From Thermoflexaceae bacterium (lineage in GTDB: Bacteria; Chloroflexota; Dehalococcoidia; Tepidiformales; Tepidiformaceae): 64,000 nucleotides of DNA. Below are positions 1 through 7,991 of the stretch, piece after piece. The stretch's first letter is position 1. Each line of letters opens with the position of its first letter. The notes beneath the pieces were generated by a model. It searched no databases. It saw only the letters and a list, made by a program, of their open reading frames with translations, and had not been told where the DNA came from. The DNA lies in NCBI GenBank assembly GCA_015075555.1, contig JABTUD010000001.1, positions 248,001 through 312,000 on the forward strand. The letters run 5' to 3'. Position numbers and translations under genes: made by a program.

Positions 1-2
1 CC

Positions 3-119
3 CTGTGGGTTTTCATCGTCTTCCTCATCAGCGGCGAGCGCGGCCGCGTAGCCGAACTCGGTACTGCCGCAGCCCTGGTTGCGGTGACGGGCGCCGTGCT
101 CACCCTCTACGCTCTCTGA
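3..119 (+). CDS. C-terminal end of a membrane protein (partial)
   Basis: Only the last 38 codons lie in the window, in the third frame, ending at TGA 117-119. The peptide starts with a hydrophobic run (LWVFIVFLISG), then a short charged turn (ERGRVAELG), then a second hydrophobic helix to the C-terminus (ALVAVTGAVLTLYAL). This is the look of the last two helices of an integral membrane protein. Third-position G/C is high, as in the other genes. No family can be named from so little sequence. The 248 bases after it, to the next gene, show nothing I can identify. Confidence 0.6.
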   Translation: MWVFIVFLISGERGRVAELGTAAALVAVTGAVLTLYAL

Positions 120-367
120 CATCGCCCGGCCGCGCGCTGGACGAGAATCCCGGCTACGGGCACGTACCAACCATCTCCGGAAGCGGGGTCACCGCCGGAA
201 CGGCAGCCCAAACTCGCCGGTCGGTGACCATGCAACCGTACCTGGCTGCGACTGGCCATCTTCCCGGAGGCGTCCGCCGGGCGGAATGTGGAGCCAAAGG
301 GCGGTCACCGGGCGCCGGGCTATGCCCCGGCATGCGCCCGCGGCGGGGCAGGGCAGGGCGATGCACG

Positions 368-1648
368 CTACCCGGGCTCGCCGGCGGCTTCCCGCGATTC
401 GGCTGCCGCCGACAGGTAGATTCCGCGGGCCATGAGCGAAGACTCCGTCGCTGCGCGCGCTTCGTAGACCGCGGCTCGGATTCGCTGCACTTCGCCCTCG
501 CCCGGCGCGGCGAGGGAGGCCATCTCCCCCAGGTGGCATGCCAGCCGGTGCTGCCCATCCTTCGAGAGCGCTTCGGCGCGCGCCGCCAGCCGCGCTGCGC
601 CACCGGCGAGCGCAGCCATCTCGCGCGCCAGCTCGGCGTCGGTCGCGGGCTTCAGGTGGGCCGGGTTGCCATCGTACCAGCCGCCGTAAAGGCGCCAGGT
701 GTTTCGCACCACGAACTCCGGCTCATCGTAGACGGCCCGCAGCCATGGCCGTTGGAGGAGGTGCCCGGGTACGCGCACTCCTGCGACGATGGCATCGAGC
801 CTTTCGCCGGCGTTCATGCGGCGAAGGACCTCCTCCACGAGCCCCTCGAGGGCCGTGGCCGCTTCATCGAGAACCAGCCTGATGCGGTCGCGCCCGGCGA
901 TCGGCAGGCCGTGCGCCGGGAGAAGCAGCTCCGGTTCGAGGGCGATCATCTCGCGCAGGGCCACCGCCCATTCGGCGGGGTAGCGCTGCACCTTCTGGGG
1001 ATTGCCGGCGTTCGGGAATACCCACGTTAGCAGGTCGCCGCTGCAGATGGCCCGGTGTTCCGGGACCCACGCCCAGGTGTGGTCGTCGGTTTCGCCCAGC
1101 GCGTGCCTGAGGTGGGCCGTGAGGCCACCAACGCGCAGGCTCGCCTGCTCCTCGTACTCGAAGTCCGGCGTGACGAAGCCGGACCCAAAGCGCGCCTGGC
1201 GCATCTCCGTGCGGCGCGTGGGGGCGAACTGCCGGGCATTGATGATGGCGTTGTAGCCGTTGGTGAGGTCGTACCGGACCATGCGCGGGACGACATTGGC
1301 CTGGGCGACGATGCGCGGCCGCGGGTGGCCACGCCGGGCGGCATCATCGAGGAAGGCCTGGGCGCCGCCGACGTGATCGAAGTGGCCGTGCGTGTAGACG
1401 ATGGTGTCGATGGGCACATCGCGCCAGCCGCGCAGCGCCTCAACCACCTGCTCACCAAAACGGGTGGAAGATGTATCGAAGACGAGCAGGCCCGCGCCCG
1501 TGTCGAAGGCCACCACGTGCCCGAAGGCCTCGACCATGGCGACCCCCGGCACAATCTCGCTGAGCTCGCCGGTGAGGCGGTTGGTTCTCTCCCCGTTATC
1601 GGTTCCTGAATCGATGATGCGCGCCGAAAGCGCGAGCAGGTCCGGCAT
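368..1648 (-). CDS. Metallo-beta-lactamase-fold hydrolase, SdsA/alkyl-sulfatase-like
   Basis: A 426-residue metal-dependent hydrolase. The zinc motif THGHFDH is at residues 86-92, followed by GG. Downstream are LGETDDHTW, the metal-site segment SGDLLTW and PAHG. The C-terminal part (RLYGGWYDGNPAHLKP, then a helical stretch) looks like the dimerisation domain of alkyl/aryl sulfatases, which follows the beta-lactamase domain in SdsA1-type enzymes. That family cleaves sulfate from alkyl chains. The C-terminal sterol-carrier-like domain of full SdsA1 (about 650 residues) is absent, so the substrate is uncertain. I chose the ATG at 1648 because AGGGGG stands just before it; a longer reading upstream only runs through the antisense of the tRNA. 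Confidence 0.82.
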   Translation of the reverse strand: MPDLLALSARIIDSGTDNGERTNRLTGELSEIVPGVAMVEAFGHVVAFDTGAGLLVFDTSSTRFGEQVVEALRGWRDVPIDTIVYTHGHFDHVGGAQAFLDDAARRGHPRPRIVAQANVVPRMVRYDLTNGYNAIINARQFAPTRRTEMRQARFGSGFVTPDFEYEEQASLRVGGLTAHLRHALGETDDHTWAWVPEHRAICSGDLLTWVFPNAGNPQKVQRYPAEWAVALREMIALEPELLLPAHGLPIAGRDRIRLVLDEAATALEGLVEEVLRRMNAGERLDAIVAGVRVPGHLLQRPWLRAVYDEPEFVVRNTWRLYGGWYDGNPAHLKPATDAELAREMAALAGGAARLAARAEALSKDGQHRLACHLGEMASLAAPGEGEVQRIRAAVYEARAATESSLMARGIYLSAAAESREAAGEPG

Positions 1649-1942
1649 GGCTATACCCCCTGGGTGGTCACGACTGTGGAGGGACAATGATAGCGGCAGT
1701 GGCCGGAGCGGTGGGATGGACTTCGCCCGCTGTGGCGTTCGCAGCGCACGGCGGCTGGTGACCGAAGAGCCCCGTACTGGGCGGCCGGCGGATCGCGGCG
1801 GGGCGCGAAAGTGGAGCCGGTCCGCACCCCGGGGCGGTGGCCGAAACGACCCGCCGCCTTCTCTCATGGGGCCTTCGGGCCGGGTCGCGGTATACTCGGT
1901 GGAAAGCGGGGCCGGGTTCCGCGCCTGGCCAACCAAAGACGC

Positions 1943-2018
1943 GCGGCTGTAGCTCAGGGGATAGAGCATCTGTCTTCGGAACAGAGGGTCGGGGGTTCGA
2001 ATCCCTCCAGCCGCGCCA
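1943..2018 (+). tRNA. tRNA-Arg (anticodon TCG)
   Basis: A full cloverleaf of 76 nt with encoded CCA. The acceptor stem GCGGCTG pairs with CAGCCGC, the anticodon stem TCTGT pairs with ACAGA around the loop CTTCGGA (anticodon TCG, reading CGA), and the T arm is GGGGG-TTCGAAT-CCCTC with one G-U pair. The discriminator base is G. Reverse-strand readings through it give the familiar false peptide about 'RTPDPLFRRQMLYPLSYS', which is not a gene. Confidence 0.97.
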
Positions 2019-2110
2019 GGGATCGTTCGCTGGCGATGGCAGGGGGCGGATCTTCGCGCAAATGCCATGGTGGCCTGTGACAGGCTCTGGTAATGGTGGC
2101 GACGCAAAAT

Positions 2111-2116
2111 TAGAAT
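2111..2116 (+). promoter_or_regulatory. Probable -10 box for a near-leaderless kinase/cyclase gene
   Basis: TAGAAT lies 9 nt before the GTG at 2126. There is no Shine-Dalgarno sequence between them. This fits transcription starting at or within a few bases of the start codon, as at several other genes in the window. No convincing -35 box is visible. Confidence 0.45.
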
Positions 2117-2125
2117 CCGCCCGAA

Positions 2126-5100
2126 GTGGTAAGCGAGCGCATCCAGCGGCGCATCGACGCGTTCCTCGATGAGGCTGATCTCGCCGCATCGGCGGGCGAG
2201 TGGGGCGTCGTGACGGAAAAGGCGCGCGCCGTCCTCGCAATCGACGTGGACAATGGCGATGCGCTTGCCTTCCTGAAAATGGCGGAGGCCAACGGCGCCG
2301 CCGCTGGCAGTGAGCCGGGCAGCGGTTCATCGGTGGCGACGGTCTCGCTCAACGAGCCCGCTCCCGCGGCGGCGTCCCCTCGCGCGGGCCCCCTGCCCGC
2401 CTCTTTCGCTGCGGGCCGCTACCGCCCGCTGCGCCTGCTCGGCCAGGGCGCCCGCAAGCGTGTCTTCCTTGCCCACGACGAACGCCTGGGACGGGACGTT
2501 GCCTTCGCCTCCATCGATGCCTTCAACCTGGGCGCGCTGGACCGCGAGCGGCTCGCCCGCGAAGCGCGCGCCATGGGGCGGCTCGGCGCCCACCCCAACC
2601 TGGTCTCGATCTTCGATGTTGGGGAGGACGGCGGCAGCATCTACCTGGTGCAGGAGTACATGCCCGGCGGCGACGTCGCCGGGCTCCTGCAAGAGCAGGA
2701 TGGGCCCCTGGAGCCGCGCCGGGCTATCGCCATCGCCATGGACGTCTGCCGGGCCCTGGAGGCCATCCACAAGGCGGGCATCGTCCACCGCGACCTGAAG
2801 CCCGCCAACGTGTTCCTCGCGGCCGACGGGCAGGCGAAGCTCGGCGACCTCGGCCTTGCCGCCGACACCGACAGGTCGCGGCTGACTCAGCATGGGATGC
2901 TCCTCGGAACGGTCGCCTACATGGCCCCCGAGCAGGCACTGGGCGGCGAGGTCACCCCTGCGAGCGACCTGTACGCGCTCGGCTGCTTTCTCTACGAGCT
3001 GGTGACGGGCGCCCCACCGTTCGGGGGCGAGGCGACGGCGGTCATCTCCCAGCACCTCAACACGCCCCCGGTGGCGCCATCGTGGCACACCGAGCACTGC
3101 CCGCCACCACTGGAGGCGCTCATCCTTTCGCTGCTGGAGAAGGACCCGGCCAAACGCCCTGCTTCGGCGACGGCGGCCCTGGAAGCACTGGAGCCAATCG
3201 ACCCCGATGAGAAATCGACCCGCCACAGCGACGCCAGCCCGCTCGCCCGGCTCGCCAGGGGGGTGTTTGTGGGCAGGACACAGGAGCTGGAGCGGCTCCG
3301 CAAGGCCTTCGATGAGGCCTTCGCCGGCCGGGGCGGGGTGGTGATGCTGACGGGCGAGCCGGGCATCGGCAAGACGCGCACCGCTCAGGAGCTCGAGACC
3401 TACGCGCGCATGCGCGGGGCACAGGTCCTCTGGGGGAGGACCCACGAGACGGGCGGGGCGCCGCCCTTCTGGCCGTGGGTGCAGGTGGGAAGGTCCTACG
3501 CCGGGTCCTCCGGCGCCACGGCCCTGCGCCAGGAGATGAGCGCCTCCGGCTGGGAGCTGGTGCGGCTCTTCCCGGAACTGAGGGAGATGCCCGGCTTCAG
3601 CGAGCCGCGCCAGGAGGACGATCCCGAGCACGCCCAGTTCCGGCTCTTCGACGCCTACAGCCGCTTCCTCGCCTCGGCAGCAAACCGCAACGCCGTGGTC
3701 GTCGTCCTCGATGACCTGCACTGGGCCGACCGGCCCACCCTCAAGCTCCTCCAGCACCTCGCCCGCGACCTGGGCCACATGCGCGCGCTGGTGCTCGGCA
3801 CCTACCGCGATACGGACCTGGTGCGGACGCATCCGCTCTCCGAGACCCTCGCCGAGCTCAACCGGGAGGGCGCCTTCGAGCGGGTGAACCTGCGGGGCCT
3901 GGCCAGGGCCGAGGTGCGGAGCTATATCGCCGCCGCCGCGAATGCGACCCCATCGCCCTCCCTGGTGGCGCGCATCTACGAGGAGACCGAGGGAAACCCG
4001 TTCTTCCTCGCCGAAGTCGTGAACCTCATGACCGAGGAGGGGACCCTGACGAAGGAGTCCGTCTCCGACATTCGCCTGCCCGAAGGCGTGAAGGAGGCGC
4101 TGGGGCGGAGGCTCGACCGTCTGAGCAAGGAGGCGAACGAACTCCTCAAGGTGGCGGCGGTGGCGGGCCGCGAGTTCGCTTTCGAAACGCTGCAACTGGT
4201 GTCGGGCCACGACCAGGAGACGGTGCTGAGGCTTATCGAAGAGGGCCTGGGAGCGCGGGTGATCGAGGAGCGGGAGGGCGCCGGCCGCTACTGGTTCACG
4301 CACGCGCTCATGCAGGAGACGCTACTCGAGGAGCTATCGACGACCCGGCGGGTACGCCTGCACGGGCAGATAGGGGAGGCGCTCGAGCAGCGCTACGGGC
4401 AGCGCGCCGAGGAGCAGGCAGCACGCCTGGCGGGGCACTTCGTCGAGAGCGCGGCGCTGAACCGGGAGCACGCGGCGAAGGCGCTACGTTACTCGCGCCT
4501 GGCGGGGGAGGAAGCGCTTGGACGGTTGGCCTGGGACGAAGCGGTCACCCACTTCACCCATGCCCTCGAACAGGCAGAACCGGCGGGCGGGCTGGAGCCG
4601 CTGCAAGAAGCGGAGCTCAACGAAGGGCTCGGCCGGGCCTACGCCGCCATGGGACAGCACCCGCGCGAGGCGTTCCGGGCGCTCTCGCAGGCCTTCCGCA
4701 CCTATGCCGACGCCCGCGAGAGCACCCGGGCGGGCAGAGTCGCAGAGTTTGCATCCGGGAACTTCATTGGGAGTGCCCGGCTCAGGGGCATGCTCCTTGA
4801 GGCGATCGCCCTGCAACCGGAGGGGAGCGTGGCCCGCGGCCGCCTCGAAGCAGCCCTGGGTTACCATCTCGGCGTCAGCGGCGAGGCGGATGAGGCTTTC
4901 CGCCACCTCGACGCCGCCTTCGCGATTGCCGGGGCCACCGGTGACCGGCGCCTCGAGCTCACAGCGTCCCGTCTGCGGGCGACTGTCCTTGATTTCAACG
5001 GGCGCGTGGGGCTTCCCGACCACGTGCGCGCAGCCGCGCTGGCGGACGAGCTGGGTGACCTCGCGGCTTCGGCCAGCACCCACTACATGGCAGCGCTAGG

Positions 5101-5680
5101 ACACCTGACGCACGACCTCGACCTCGCCCGGGCGCTTGAGCACGCGACGAAGGGGAGGGCCGCGGCCGAGAGAACCGGGCTGAGCAGCCTCATCGTCACC
5201 GCGGCCTACGTCGAGGCGCATGCCCACCTGAGCAGCGGTGGACCCGCGAACCGGGAAGCGCTTGAGCGTGCACTCGGCCTCGCGCCTCTCGACCCGCGAA
5301 TCGTCTCCACGCGCTTCTACTTCGCCCTGGTGTCGGGCGACGATGGGGAAGCGGCCGCAGCCCTGGAGACCCTGGACCGGCTGGACCAGGAACTCAGGGA
5401 CCAGCCAGGGCGCTCATCTTCCTCCTCTGGGGAACGGTGTCTCATGCAGCCTGGTGGTGGGCGACGGGCTCCGCGGAGTCGCGCCAGGCGGCCGCCCGGC
5501 TCTGCGCGGAGTACGAGGCGACCCCCGTCCGCGCTCTCGGGAACGATCGCCTCATCCAGTCCTCGCGAGGCCTTGTGGCGATTGCCTCCGGCGACCGTGC
5601 GCGGATCGCCGCCTGGCACGACGAGCAGCGCGCCGGCGAGTCGTGGCGGCGGGGCAGCTTCCCGGCGATCGAGGTTGTAA
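2126..5680 (+). CDS. Ser/Thr kinase-like + AAA ATPase + TPR-like regulator, N-terminal part (frameshifted)
   Basis: Signal-transduction protein. Residues 1-60 are helical (TPR-like); about 99-355 form a Hanks-type kinase fold with HRDLKPAN (221-228) and an APE motif (MAPEQ). About 380-680 is a STAND/AAA ATPase: FVGRTQELERL, Walker A GEPGIGKT (410-417), Walker B VVVVLDD followed by LHWAD. A long helical repeat region follows. The kinase part is unusual: the glycine loop is GQGARKRV, the place of the VAIK lysine reads VAFA, and DFG is DLG, so catalysis is doubtful. Reading is sensible to about nt 5400. After that the frame becomes low-complexity and stops at 5680, while the next frame carries on with the helical repeats and a cyclase. 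The two pieces probably make one gene of about 1,490 codons. Start GTG 2126 has no ribosome site but a TAGAAT box 9 nt upstream. Confidence 0.8.
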   Translation: MVSERIQRRIDAFLDEADLAASAGEWGVVTEKARAVLAIDVDNGDALAFLKMAEANGAAAGSEPGSGSSVATVSLNEPAPAAASPRAGPLPASFAAGRYRPLRLLGQGARKRVFLAHDERLGRDVAFASIDAFNLGALDRERLAREARAMGRLGAHPNLVSIFDVGEDGGSIYLVQEYMPGGDVAGLLQEQDGPLEPRRAIAIAMDVCRALEAIHKAGIVHRDLKPANVFLAADGQAKLGDLGLAADTDRSRLTQHGMLLGTVAYMAPEQALGGEVTPASDLYALGCFLYELVTGAPPFGGEATAVISQHLNTPPVAPSWHTEHCPPPLEALILSLLEKDPAKRPASATAALEALEPIDPDEKSTRHSDASPLARLARGVFVGRTQELERLRKAFDEAFAGRGGVVMLTGEPGIGKTRTAQELETYARMRGAQVLWGRTHETGGAPPFWPWVQVGRSYAGSSGATALRQEMSASGWELVRLFPELREMPGFSEPRQEDDPEHAQFRLFDAYSRFLASAANRNAVVVVLDDLHWADRPTLKLLQHLARDLGHMRALVLGTYRDTDLVRTHPLSETLAELNREGAFERVNLRGLARAEVRSYIAAAANATPSPSLVARIYEETEGNPFFLAEVVNLMTEEGTLTKESVSDIRLPEGVKEALGRRLDRLSKEANELLKVAAVAGREFAFETLQLVSGHDQETVLRLIEEGLGARVIEEREGAGRYWFTHALMQETLLEELSTTRRVRLHGQIGEALEQRYGQRAEEQAARLAGHFVESAALNREHAAKALRYSRLAGEEALGRLAWDEAVTHFTHALEQAEPAGGLEPLQEAELNEGLGRAYAAMGQHPREAFRALSQAFRTYADARESTRAGRVAEFASGNFIGSARLRGMLLEAIALQPEGSVARGRLEAALGYHLGVSGEADEAFRHLDAAFAIAGATGDRRLELTASRLRATVLDFNGRVGLPDHVRAAALADELGDLAASASTHYMAALGHLTHDLDLARALEHATKGRAAAERTGLSSLIVTAAYVEAHAHLSSGGPANREALERALGLAPLDPRIVSTRFYFALVSGDDGEAAAALETLDRLDQELRDQPGRSSSSSGERCLMQPGGGRRAPRSRARRPPGSARSTRRPPSALSGTIASSSPREALWRLPPATVRGSPPGTTSSAPASRGGGAASRRSRL

Positions 5681-6597
5681 AGGGGCTGGCCGACGAAGCC
5701 CTCGGCCGGCCCGGGGAAGCCCTCGAACATTACGATGAGGCCGTCGAGCTCTACCGCCCGTCGCTGTTCTACTGGACGGGCGCCGCCTGCGAGCGCGCCC
5801 GCCTCCTCGTGGAGCTCGGCCGGCCCGGGGCCGCGGCGGCCATCGACGAGGTGATCGCCGTCACCTCCCGCGCTGGCGCCAACCGCTGGCGCGACCGGGC
5901 CCTCGCCCTCAAGCTCCGCCTGCAGGGCATCACCAGCACCGGTGTGCGCTCGTCAATCGTCGCCGTCAGCGAATCGGTGCAGGCCGAGCGCCCCGACCTC
6001 AGCGGGCACACCGCTCCCGACGGCACGGTGACGATCATGTTCACCGACATCGAGGGCTCGACCGCCCTCAATGTGGCCCTCGGCGACGATCGCTGGATGG
6101 CGCTCCTGGCCGAGCACAACCGCCTCATCCGCGCCTGCCTCGCAGAGCACCGGGGCTTCGAGGTGAAGACCGAGGGCGACGCGTTCATGGCAGCCTTTCG
6201 CTCCGCCCGCGACGCACTTCGCTGCGCCCGCGCCATCCAGGAGGCCATCACCGGCAGGCAGCTGGCTGCCACCACCCCGTCCTCGCAAGAGGCTCATGGG
6301 GACTCCCGGGCCTCAGACCCCGGTCCTCAATCCTTCCCGGTGAGGGTGCGGGTGGGCCTCCATACCGGCGAGCCGGTGAGGCAGGGCAACGACTTCTTCG
6401 GCACGCACGTGGTCCTCGCTTCGCGCATCGCCGGGCAGGCGAAGGGCGGCGAGGTGCTGGTCTCGGGACTGCTGCGCGAGCTGGTGGCATCAAGCGGCGA
6501 GTTCGCCTTCGAGGCCCGCGCGCCCGTGGCGCTCAAGGGTCTGGCGGGAGACCACACGCTCCATGCCCTCCTCTGGCAGGGCGCAGCCGCCGGCTAA
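5437..6597 (+). CDS. Class III adenylate/guanylate cyclase domain, C-terminal part of the same split gene
   Basis: Continuation, in the -1 frame, of the kinase/ATPase gene. The first ~170 residues are helical repeats. Then comes a class III nucleotide cyclase domain: TIMFTDIEGST holds the first metal aspartate, KTEGDAFMAAF the second metal/substrate region, then RVGLHTGEP and the GEVLVSG strand, ending near the stop at 6597. These domains make cyclic AMP or GMP from the triphosphate, usually as dimers. This frame is already open and sensible upstream of the GTG at 5437 (ALIFLLWGTVSHAA), which supports a 1-nt loss near 5395-5405 rather than a separate gene. There is no ribosome site for independent translation. 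Confidence 0.75.
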   Translation: MSHAAWWWATGSAESRQAAARLCAEYEATPVRALGNDRLIQSSRGLVAIASGDRARIAAWHDEQRAGESWRRGSFPAIEVVKGLADEALGRPGEALEHYDEAVELYRPSLFYWTGAACERARLLVELGRPGAAAAIDEVIAVTSRAGANRWRDRALALKLRLQGITSTGVRSSIVAVSESVQAERPDLSGHTAPDGTVTIMFTDIEGSTALNVALGDDRWMALLAEHNRLIRACLAEHRGFEVKTEGDAFMAAFRSARDALRCARAIQEAITGRQLAATTPSSQEAHGDSRASDPGPQSFPVRVRVGLHTGEPVRQGNDFFGTHVVLASRIAGQAKGGEVLVSGLLRELVASSGEFAFEARAPVALKGLAGDHTLHALLWQGAAAG

Positions 6598-6611
6598 CCG
6601 CGCGGGCGGAG

Positions 6612-7991
6612 CTACTCTCCCGCGGGCGAGCCAATCGCGCGGCGCGCCGCTTCGGCCAGGCCCTCGGCGACGGACGGGTGCCAGTGCACCGTGGCGGCAA
6701 GGTCGTAAACGGTCGCTTCGGCCTGCATGACGGCGGTGGCGACGGCCATGATTTCGCTCACCGACGGCCCCGCGGCGTGCACGCCGAGCACCTCGCCCAG
6801 CTCGCGTTCGGCCACCACCTTCACCAGCCCCTCCCGGGCGCCGAGGGCGATGGCGCGGGCGTTGTACGAAAGGTCGAAGACGCCCGACACGACGTCGTGG
6901 CCGCGACGGCGGGCCTCATCTTCGGTGAGGCCAATCCAGCCGATCCCGGGAGGGCCGTAGAGCACGTGAGGGATGGACCCGGGGCGGGCGACGGCGTTCC
7001 CGCCGGTGGCGTTGGTGGCCGCCACCTCGCCCATGTGCGAGGCGGTGCTGCTCAGCATGGCGCCGCCCGTAACGTCGCCCGTGGCGTAGATGTGGGGAAC
7101 GCTGGTGCGGCACGAACGGTCGACCGGGATAGCGGTTTCGGTGACGACGCCGGCCGCCTCGAGGCCCAGCGAGGTGAGGAAGGGCCGGCGCGGGTCGGCG
7201 ATGACAACGGGGCCGGCCGGGGCGGTTGCCTCCCCACCGCTGTGGGAGATGACGATGCTTTCGCCCTCGCCCCGAAGAGCGGCGCCTTCGAAAACACGCA
7301 CGCCCAGCGCCTCCAGCATCGCGCGTGCAGAAACGGAAACGGCCGGGTCAAGCGCGGGCAGGAAACGGGGGCCCGGCTCGGCAAGGACGGCTTCTGCGCC
7401 GGCGATGGCGAGCAGGGCCGCGTATTCGCATGCGAACGCCCCCTCGGATGGCCCTCCACCCACGACCACGGCCGAGGGGGGAGTGGCAGGCAGGCCCTGC
7501 ACCACGTCGGGAGTGATAACGGCCGCGGGGTCGATGCCCGGGATGCTCCCGGCCTCCCAGCGCGTGCCGGTGGCGATGATGAACGCCTCCGCCGGGAGGG
7601 GCTCGTTCCCCGAGGCCGTGGCCACCGCCAGCATGTGGGGGGAGGTGAACGAGGCCCGTCCGGGGATGACCGTCACGCCCCTCATCCGCAGCGCTGCCTC
7701 GATGCCGGCCGACATCTGCCTGATGAGCGCATCCTTGCGGGCGGCAGCGCGCGCGAAGTTGAACTCTTCGCCCACGGAGAACACACCGTGGATGCCGAGC
7801 TCCCGGGCGTCCACCCGGGTTGCAGCCGCGCCGAGCAGGGCATTCGTTGGAATGCAGGCGTGGTGGACGCAGGAACCGCCAGGCTTCCCGGCCTCGATGA
7901 GCGCGACGGCGGCCCCGCGTTCGGCCGCCTTGAGCGCGGCAGCGTACCCGGCTGGCCCCCCGCCGAGAATGGCCAGGTCGTAGCCGGGCAT
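6612..7991 (-). CDS. acoL: Dihydrolipoyl dehydrogenase (E3) of acetoin dehydrogenase
   Basis: A 459-residue flavoprotein disulfide reductase that reoxidises dihydrolipoyl groups on E2 with NAD+. The FAD-binding motif GGGPAGY is at residues 10-16. The redox-active disulfide motif GGSCVHHACIP gives Cys41 and Cys46 with the normal four-residue spacing. The second nucleotide-binding region (VVVGGGPSEGAFACEYAALLA) and the ATGDV strand are present, and the C-terminal HxHPxxxE site reads HWHPSVAE. Its start shares the A of the upstream acoC stop (TGATG), so it is last in a tightly coupled acoABXCL operon. A pyruvate or branched-chain complex E3 is possible on sequence alone; the acoX neighbour favours acetoin. 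Confidence 0.9.
   Translation of the reverse strand: MPGYDLAILGGGPAGYAAALKAAERGAAVALIEAGKPGGSCVHHACIPTNALLGAAATRVDARELGIHGVFSVGEEFNFARAAARKDALIRQMSAGIEAALRMRGVTVIPGRASFTSPHMLAVATASGNEPLPAEAFIIATGTRWEAGSIPGIDPAAVITPDVVQGLPATPPSAVVVGGGPSEGAFACEYAALLAIAGAEAVLAEPGPRFLPALDPAVSVSARAMLEALGVRVFEGAALRGEGESIVISHSGGEATAPAGPVVIADPRRPFLTSLGLEAAGVVTETAIPVDRSCRTSVPHIYATGDVTGGAMLSSTASHMGEVAATNATGGNAVARPGSIPHVLYGPPGIGWIGLTEDEARRRGHDVVSGVFDLSYNARAIALGAREGLVKVVAERELGEVLGVHAAGPSVSEIMAVATAVMQAEATVYDLAATVHWHPSVAEGLAEAARRAIGSPAGE

Noticed and set aside
1668-2107. Reverse-strand reading frames giving peptides such as 'GIRTPDPLFRRQMLYPLSYS' and 'RDSNPRPSVPKTDALSPELQ'
   Set aside because: These are the well-known false translations of tRNA genes on the opposite strand; they coincide exactly with tRNA-Arg.
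2327-4303. Long reverse-strand open frame of about 650 codons opposite the kinase/ATPase gene
   Set aside because: It is the mirror of a high-GC coding frame; its composition (His/Gly/Arg-rich) and lack of any domain show it is a shadow, while the plus strand has clear kinase and ATPase motifs.
6601-6624. CGCGGG/CCCGCG hairpin between the convergent cyclase and acoL genes
   Set aside because: Only 6 bp with a 12-nt loop and no T-run; it also includes the acoL stop codon, so a terminator call is not supported.
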